From Oegoconia quadripuncta (lineage: Eukaryota > Arthropoda > Insecta > Lepidoptera > Autostichidae): a stretch of 64,000 nt of DNA. The stretch lies in contig OX438749.1 in assembly GCA_949316235.1 (NCBI GenBank), forward strand, positions 9,380,914 through 9,444,913, written 5' to 3'. Positions 58,741 to 64,000 of the stretch are shown here, piece by piece; position 1 is the first letter of the stretch, and each line of letters begins with the position of its first letter. Below the pieces are notes generated by a model. It made no database searches. It saw nothing but the letters and a program-made list of their open reading frames with translations, and was not told the origin of the DNA. The position numbers and the translations under genes were made by a program.

Positions 58741-61700
58741 TTTCGGCGGTGAGCTTCTGGCCTTTTTAACAGACTTCCGAAAGGAAGAGGTTATCAATGT
58801 GATTGTATTTATATAAGTAGATATATTTTGATATTTTTTTTTCTTGTTTGAAAGTGTATACTGCCATATAATCTTTGTGAAGACCAGTTGAACTTCGTAG
58901 ATAGAGAATTGTTTTGCACCGAAATTGTAAGAAATTTATTTACTTTGTTTAGACGGCCTATATGCTTGGCAAATACTAAGGCTGACTGGAAGAGGGATAA
59001 GTTTTTTTTTTTTTATATGAGAGGGCGGCAAACGAGCATGCGGGTCACCTGTCCATACAATAAAGCGTTTGCAAACAAACAAATAAGTCATCTGGATAAA
59101 TGTGCATTTCTTGAAAAGAATCCCACTATACCACTAATATACGCGAATGTTTGGACGTTGTTACTCAATCACATTATAACGCCCGAATGGAATTGAAAGG
59201 AATTCAAGACAGAGATGGATTATGTCCTTGAGTGAGTAATATGTCAAATTACTAATACTTTTATTCTACGTTATCAGTCGCGCTAAGTTTCAACGATAAT
59301 ACCAAAAGTATACCAAAATAAAAAACGTTAAGCACATTTCGTATCGTTCTAATAATCTGAACGGATATTCGCCCACCTAGTAATTTTAATACCCGTAGTA
59401 AGCTTTAAACATTTTGCTTTTGGGTAATGTCAACGATTTAATCGCCCAGAAAAAATAGCGCGATTTTATTTATCTGGTATACCAAAACCAAAAACTTTCC
59501 GTTCGAACGGTAATATCCGTTGTATAATAGCGCGATTGGCCCACTGATCTCGTCTAGGAATAAATCTATCAGGATTCTATTAGGCACACCTAAACCACTT
59601 ATTTTTGGCAGGTAGATGTTACTTGCATATGTAATAATCTAATGTCGAGTTCAAGATAGTATGGGGATCGCGCCATGCTTTATTCGCGATATCTTTTATT
59701 AGTAGCCCCACATCCCATCTTTGGAAAATCAAAACAAGATTTATGAAGATAATTATAATCACAGGCAAAGCAGTCTGCGTATGAGAAATGAGGATTCCTG
59801 CAACATATGACGGCAGTATGCTCACTTAAAATATTGAATAACTTTTAAACTACAGTGGCAATTTTTTTTTCCTTTGGGCACTAAACTGTGCTTAAATAAG
59901 CACAGTTTCTTGATATTATACAAAATAGCTGAATTTCACTTTGTGTATTATAGCATCACTTACCTACGTTAGGTACATGACAAATACTTAAACAATAGTT
60001 TTCTCCAGTTTGAACGATAATTGTCATTTAATTATATTTGATTCAAATCGGTCCCATATTTTGAGTCGGACTTATCCTCTAATTATTAAACAAATATCTA
60101 CAAATTGAAACTTAGTAGGTAACTAAGTTACTTTTTGTTCTTGACAAGTTAAAAAAGCGTAATTGGAATAGGTTATACATTAATAAAGGTGAATTATTCA
60201 TTATGTAAGTTACTTAAATAACAAACTTGGTAACCATATAAATACAATTTGTTTGCGCATTATCGCCGCATGATAACATTCGGTTGGTTCATTGTGAATT
60301 CTTCACGCGTTCAGGGTGACCTTTCCCCTTAGGATTGTCCTCGTCGCTTTGCGGATCACTTATTTTTGTCGACCTCTATAATATCTCGATACTGATTCAT
60401 AAATAAATCAGTAGGATTCTTCGTTTATTTTGTCTGTTTCCTTTTCATTCCAATAAAATTATTCAGTGTCTGTGAATGAAGCGGATCAAGCGGTTTTGGG
60501 ATACTACGTTCGACTTACCAAAAAGGTTGCAATACTTTGTTACTGCTGGCTAATGTTCACAAAATTATATTTTAATTTGCCATTGTGATGTCGATGAAAC
60601 ATAATGTTTGGTGACCACAAAGATTTCACCAGTTTAGTTTTTTTCTGGCATTATAAAAGAAAATTGTGGGTTTTTTGGCGGGAATTAGGCAACTAGGGTA
60701 GCCCTTTTATTTATATTTCCTGCCATTTGTGTATTTTGAGTTTTGATTTGAATATTGTGCAGGAAAAATCCATGATTGTGTACAAGTGAAGAGAAGTGAA
60801 AATAAAGTGAATGACTGAGCATTAGTGTTCCATAAGAAGCCGCCAACATATTCCGTTAGGCACTGTCAACTTACGGAAAATGCAAAATATGGATAATTTA
60901 ATAACTGGAGTTACTATCACACTCGACACTGGAAGAAGCCGTCCAAATACGCTGCCCATTGCCAATAATAGGAGAAAATAATATATAAAGGTGTTTTCGA
61001 TTCCGCCCAGTTTGTAGCGGCTCCAGACTACTTTTACGATCTACGGTTGTCGACGTGTTTTCCCACATCTGTTTCGCTGTTGGTTACTTCCTTCATATCG
61101 ACTGCACTCAAAGATGGAACATTCACACAGATAGTCGTTGAACAATTTCTAAGAACCTTGCCAGAGCAAGGTTGTACATTACATAGGTATCCTGATAGAA
61201 CACGACAGCTATGTAATCTACAAAACTGCATATAAATCGGAAAGTAGTAACATACATACAAACAAACACTCACATTACCGTTTACCCAAAACGCTTGAAT
61301 AGGTACTATAGGGTCCTTCGAAAATAGTGTAAAATATTTTAAGAGCCGAATAAGACCGTCTTATAAATGTAATTTATGACAAATACAAAATATCGTATAC
61401 TTAGACTTATTTTTTCATAAATTCTAATTTACCGAAAATGTAATTGTTAAAGTTGCATATCCGTCCCCAATCGTAAGCGCAACCTTCACGATATTCATAT
61501 ATCATCATATCATTACTTGGAGTGGATAAGTGCATGCAAGATATCATTGTTTACGTCATCTTTTCACTTATTAAAAAAAAAAACTAAATTACCTACGAGT
61601 ACTTGCGGATATATTTATTTTGGAAATTGACATAGTTTATAAAATATCGATTACCTCATACATTTTTTTTGTACTATTTTTAAGAACCCTGTATATAGTA

Positions 61701-62702
61701 ATATATACTTTCTCCATTCCGTTGTGGGTAAAAAGTGGGTTTAGGTTTATTTTTATGCAAATCATTAAACTGCTACCACAACTAATTTTTTGCTTTTGTT
61801 AACAATAAGAATTGTTTTAGGTAGTTAATGTTAGAAAACCCCATGGTATAATTATATTTATATATATATATACTTAGGTTTATATTATTTAAATCAGGGT
61901 TTCCCAACCTTTTTTGTGTCGCCCCTCTCGGGTTATAATAATAGGTATATTGTGTTACAAGGGAGGCAGCAAAATTTAATTTTTACGTAGAAGACGCTAT
62001 TTTGGATCCAGAAGCAAAGAAGTAGAGTTGTTAGTGCAGCGAGCGATTCAATACACGTCGCCCGTGGTAAAAATAATTTTGCAGACGAGTAATATACCCT
62101 GTTTTTTATTTCCTTCTAAAACAATAAGAAATAAGAGGTGTTAAAAGCCTTAAATATAATTATATAAAATTATTATTATTATCCTTTAGAAAGTAATAGT
62201 AAGATAAGTATTTATCAACTAAACATTTATATTTGAAAACTTTGTGCAGTTATAAGAAAGAAAGAAAGATTATGCTATCAATTTTGTATACCTACCTAGG
62301 TCTCGATTTTAAATTCATTCTTGGTACTAATTGTGCATTTAAGTATTATGATGCGTTGAATTGATTTTTACCCGACAACCCCAAAAAGGAGGGTAATGTT
62401 TTCGAGTGTTAGAATAGAATAGAATAGATAGAATAGTCTTTATTTGCTAAAAATGTGGTCACAAGGTTGTTAATTATAAAATAAAGTATCACACATTTTA
62501 CCAGGAACTGTTTGTATGTATGTATGTAAATTTCTATGTTACCTCCTGTAGATTAAACGGCTTGACCGATTTTAAAGTGCAAGGTGTCGCTTGCTTTGAC
62601 TTGATCTCTAGTAGGATACATTTTATAGTAAAAAGTCCAACATGGCGTCCGCAAAATGTTGTCGCGTTTTTTGGTGGAAAATCTGCAAGTAGGTACTAAC
62701 TA
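58741..62702. other. Gene-poor flank, second part
   Basis: AT-rich. Repeat phrases lie at 59000-59055 ('atatgagagggcggcaaacgagcatgcgggtcacctg'), 59780-59960 (matches about 2030-2200) and 60725-60875 (matches 24985-25145). Short TA-rich runs lie at 61850-61880. No gene recognised. Confidence 0.4.
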
Positions 62703-62823
62703 TGCTGGCCAGAAATAAGGGAAACACAGCCGTTCTCCACAACGTTTATTTCTCGACAGGCGAAATACAAAACAGAGCTATCTACCTACATTATCAATTT
62801 GCTTAATACCTACATACATCACA
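62703..62823 (-). repeat. Putative 3' LTR of the gypsy-like element (121 bp)
   Basis: On the minus strand it runs TGTGATGTATG...GGCCAGCA, preceded by a polypurine tract (GGGAGG), and contains an AATAAA. TG...CA ends plus the polypurine tract fit an LTR start. The length is short for Ty3/gypsy, and the 5' LTR is outside the window, so this rests on structure alone. Confidence 0.5.
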
Positions 62824-62938
62824 CCTCCCAACTTAATTACTAACATAGCCTAGGTAGGTAACTCTTATAAACTAACACAACTTAAATAAGTAAATTTTTA
62901 AATTATATCTATTGAATAATAGCGACTTATATTTTAAC

Positions 62939-64000
62939 TTAATCTATTTCCCAACCAAACCTAAGCGGGGGTTTGCGCGTCCTACTTGGTCGTTCGTGGC
63001 ACGGCTGCGGCGACGATGCAGGGGGGGAAATCATCTTTGGGTCTTTCGTGACCTGTGCTAACTCATTTTGCAAACTAACGCTTGTGCCCTCTACCTCTCC
63101 TTCTGCATTTTCACCACCTGCATTCCTCAACGCGTCGCGTTGCGGTACGGCATCCACACCCTCCGGTACCTGCTCCTCTTTTTTATTATCCTCTACCGGA
63201 CAGGGAACATCAGAAAGCCTAGACCTGCGTCTAATTTGATCAATATGTCTATTTACTAATCGGCCGTCACCGCTATCCAGGACATACCTACGAGAACCAT
63301 CGCTATTCACTACAGTAGCCTTTTCCCACTTGTCCCTATTGCGGTAGCTACGTGACCAGACTGTATCACCGTCCCTGAACACCCTAGTCGTTCCTCCTGC
63401 GTTTTCCACCTGGCGTCGCTGCGCTTCGTGAACACGGTCAGTGAGAGCGCGGTCTGTACGCAACAAATCTAGACGAGACCGTAGTGTTCGCCGCTGCAAT
63501 AACCTGGCTGGGGTTTCCCCAGTAGTACTGTGGACACTGTTCCTATAAGTAAGTAAAAACGTTTGCAACGCGGCATCTATGTCGATTGAGTCTCTCATCG
63601 CCTTTTTAATAGCGCGTTTACAAAGTTTGACCGCATTTTCTGCGGCGCCATTTGACGCAGGGTGGTATGCTGGTGAAAACGACTGTTTTATGCCGTTACT
63701 CGTTAAAAAATTGCTGAATTCAGAGCTTGTAAAAGGCGGGCCTTGATCCGAGACTATTTCAGTTGGCAACCCAAAACGCGCAAACGTTTGTCTTAGAATT
63801 TTAACTACGGCCGTTGCATTAGAACGTGACATTTCGAAAATTTCTAGCCATTTACTTGTTGAATCTATAATCACTAAAAATGTTTTGTTATTTAACGGGC
63901 CGAGGAAATCAATGTGTAATCGACTCCAAGGCTGCGCCTCCGCCGTGCACACGTCGCACTCCCTGCACGTCGTTTCTATCTCCGCATCAATATTTGGCCA
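62939..64000 (-). CDS. Ty3/gypsy-like retrotransposon Pol, integrase end (5'-partial)
   Basis: The frame is open to the window edge (354 codons). Order on the minus strand: end of the HHCC zinc finger (CRECDVC), integrase core with the catalytic triad in HIDFLGP, SDQGPPF and NGAAENAVK, a chromatin/GPY-like region (VFRDGDTVWSRSYRNRDKWEKATVV), then an unconserved acidic and basic tail ending FGWEID. The triad is intact and no stops interrupt it, so this part could be functional. Integrase pastes reverse-transcribed element DNA into the host genome. It resembles the K02A2.6-type gypsy Pol of insects and worms. Reverse transcriptase and RNase H should lie to the right of the window. Confidence 0.92.
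   Translation of the reverse strand, partial: WPNIDAEIETTCRECDVCTAEAQPWSRLHIDFLGPLNNKTFLVIIDSTSKWLEIFEMSRSNATAVVKILRQTFARFGLPTEIVSDQGPPFTSSEFSNFLTSNGIKQSFSPAYHPASNGAAENAVKLCKRAIKKAMRDSIDIDAALQTFLLTYRNSVHSTTGETPARLLQRRTLRSRLDLLRTDRALTDRVHEAQRRQVENAGGTTRVFRDGDTVWSRSYRNRDKWEKATVVNSDGSRRYVLDSGDGRLVNRHIDQIRRRSRLSDVPCPVEDNKKEEQVPEGVDAVPQRDALRNAGGENAEGEVEGTSVSLQNELAQVTKDPKMISPPASSPQPCHERPSRTRKPPLRFGWEID

Noticed and set aside
58888..59196. 102-codon open frame
   Set aside because: It includes a T-run and the dispersed phrase 'gagggcggcaaacgagcatgcgggtcacctg', so it is repeat-derived.

Overview
The window is nuclear DNA from an insect, very probably a moth or butterfly. Genes are split by short GT-AG introns in AT-rich DNA. 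The interspersed repeats are of kinds typical of Lepidoptera: tRNA-derived SINEs, a 5S-rRNA-derived SINE, LINE 3' ends carrying the 'cagcagtggacgtcc' motif, and mariner-type elements. The species cannot be named from the sequence alone. There are no bacterial features, operons or CRISPR arrays.

Region 1 (1-16,240) holds the 3' eight exons of Hrs/Hgs, the ESCRT-0 endosomal sorting protein. It is cut by the left edge inside the FYVE finger and ends at a Q/M-rich tail with a C-terminal clathrin box. Hrs intron 2 contains two complete intronless genes: LSM5 (antisense; U6 snRNA and mRNA-decay Lsm ring) and a TPX2-family spindle protein (sense). Hrs intron 7 contains a 151-bp tandem array of decayed copies of the preceding exon.

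Region 2 (16,241-24,279) is intergenic and rich in mobile DNA. It holds an orphan THAP-domain first exon, two long-hairpin elements, a roughly 120-bp minisatellite, and two 879-bp P-superfamily-like elements inserted in opposite orientation 145 bp apart. Each of these two elements has its own perfect 8-bp target-site duplication.

Region 3 (24,280-52,604) is a complete ATR (mei-41) checkpoint kinase gene. I could join 29 exons in consistent phase into 2,535 codons plus stop, from the HEAT N-terminus through the UME, FAT and PI3K-like kinase domains to FATC. Its introns carry a full-length but decayed mariner, SINEs, a LINE fragment, a TA-flanked inverted-repeat element nested in a SINE, and a second tandem array of decayed exon-end copies next to exon 28.

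Region 4 (52,605-64,000) is gene-poor flanking DNA with SINE and LINE remnants. It ends in the 3' part of a Ty3/gypsy-like retrotransposon (integrase, minus strand) with a short putative LTR.

The host genes serve unrelated cell processes (endosomal sorting, RNA processing, spindle assembly, DNA-damage signalling). Apart from the physical nesting of LSM5 and TPX2 inside Hrs I see no sign of functional clustering. I found no obviously new multi-gene system. The most unusual structures are the twin P-like insertions, the two tandem pseudo-exon arrays and the mariner bounded by inverted SINE-head sequences.
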